Below, in pieces: positions 63,111-64,000 of a stretch of 64,000 nt of DNA. Below the pieces are notes generated by a model. The model saw only the letters and a list, made by a program, of their open reading frames with translations. It was not told the DNA's origin and made no database searches. Position 1 is the first letter of the stretch. Every line of letters begins with the position of its first letter. Source of the DNA: Sabellastarte sp. h YS-2021 (Eukaryota > Annelida > Polychaeta > Sabellida > Sabellidae); assembly GCA_964017235.1 (NCBI GenBank), contig OZ024929.1, positions 21,573,464 to 21,637,463 on the forward strand. Reading direction: 5' to 3'. The translations under genes were made by a program, and so were the position numbers.

Positions 63111-64000
63111 CTCTGAAACGCTAGTGCCACTTGGTCAGAAGCATTATGATCAAGTGTGATATATCTCCATACACATTCTGACGTCTAGGTGCCCATGGCT
63201 CTGAATATGTTGAAGGGCCACATTCGAGTTAAAGGAGTAGGTGGCACCTGAACGTCGGAAGGTGTGAAAAGTAAAATTGGAATTGTGGAGATTGAGTTTT
63301 TTAAGAACTAACTTAAAGTGACGTCTTACCTGGTTGTCTGTCATTGGATACCAACCTTTGGTTGTTTTATACTGGAAGAGTGGATGATTGTTATTACCTG
63401 GGGTTATGGCCAAAACGTTTTTAATGGCTTGCACTGGACATATAGGATTTTTACCTATGGCTGGAATTTTTAAGATTTTTGCAACATTTTTTGTCTGCAG
63501 TGTTTTGGACTATTTAAGTATTAAGTGGAGTCGGGGGGGGGGGGGGGGGGGATAATGTCACCTCTGGTCAGGTGGAAGAGAGGTGAGTACAACAAGGTTA
63601 GATAGTCTTAAAAAGGAAAAGTATGCCAGAGTGTAGATTGCCTTGAAAACCTGTCCCATATACATCGTATCACAAAGGAGAACCAGTGTGAACTGTAGTG
63701 TGGGAATGTCTATTATGCGTTTGAGGGCTACTTTGAATAGTCTGTGCAGCAACATTGCTTTTTGGAAATACTTTATTCTGGGGTCTTAAAAAGGTTGTAC
63801 AGAAAGGCCCAACAAGGCCAACTTGGCCTTTATTGCTGACAGATGGTTAGCTATAGCTGAAGCTGAAGTTTGATTAGTCTCCAGGAACTGGAGGTAAGCC
63901 ACGAGGGCCAGAGGAGAAAGTTTGCATACATTAATTTTCATAAATATGGTGAAAGCTATGAACAGTCTAAACATACTTTCATAATTTCTGGATGTGGCTG
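63111..64000 (-). pseudogene. Tyrosine recombinase of a second YR retrotransposon, cut by window edge
   Basis: On the minus strand, starting beyond 64000: MKINVCKLSPLALVAYLQFL and SAIANHLSAIKAKLALLG (SAM-like domain), then AYFSFLRLSNLV with catalytic Arg, and after a 19-base G run on the plus strand (63533-63551) SKTLQT and ICPVQAIKNVLAITPG. HTFRRSGAT follows with HIQSHG. The last part (CVWRYI, with the candidate Tyr) needs a frame change near 63190. A TAG replaces the expected Trp before SKTLQT, and another lies after SHG. DIRS/Ngaro-type recombinase, distinct from that at 59 kb; any RT lies outside the window. Confidence 0.85.

Overview
This is AT-rich animal nuclear DNA, with genes in small exons, kilobase introns, consensus GT-AG splice sites, tRNA-derived SINEs, CR1/L2-like LINEs, tyrosine-recombinase (YR) retrotransposons and satellite arrays. 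The repeat mix suggests a marine invertebrate, perhaps a lophotrochozoan, but I cannot name a species. There are no operons, rRNA genes, CRISPR arrays or convincing stand-alone tRNA genes.

The one host gene I can reconstruct is on the minus strand: a ZIP (SLC39) zinc transporter of the LIV-1 type. Nine coding exons run from the ATG at 50230 to the stop at 11431. They have canonical splice sites and matching phases, and together encode 473 residues. A good acceptor just upstream of the ATG suggests a further 5' untranslated exon. Almost everything else between 11.4 and 50.3 kb lies in its introns.

Layout. 1-2.4 kb: related satellites with monomers near 151, 133 and 154 bp. 2986-8577: a probable 5.6-kb foldback-like element whose inverted ends enclose a 145-bp higher-order satellite and a ~120-bp array; each ~120-bp unit carries a palindrome matching the RFX X-box. 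9.3-11.1 kb: a frameshifted LINE inside duplicated flanking sequence. Intron 7: 154-bp and 146-bp satellites. Intron 6: SINE, LINE fragment and a 3.2-kb TIR element with a MADF-like ORF; its ends match the 5.6-kb element. Intron 5: a minisatellite. Intron 4: a decayed two-gene PIF/Harbinger transposon. Intron 3: a 252-bp duplication that copied a splice donor. Intron 2: segmental repeats, SINEs and a LINE split by a SINE. Intron 1: minisatellites, a long repeat-poor stretch and a LINE. 54562-60848: a complete-length but inactivated YR retrotransposon with A1-ORFs-B1-A2-B2 split direct repeats (Ngaro/PAT style), interrupted by a SINE. 62.7-64 kb: part of a second YR element on the minus strand.

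The signals most worth a second look are the array of RFX-like palindromes inside a transposon, the relationship among the satellites, the family of TIR elements linking the MADF ORF to the satellite-carrying element, and the YR retrotransposon whose recombinase motifs survive while its reverse transcriptase has lost two catalytic aspartates.
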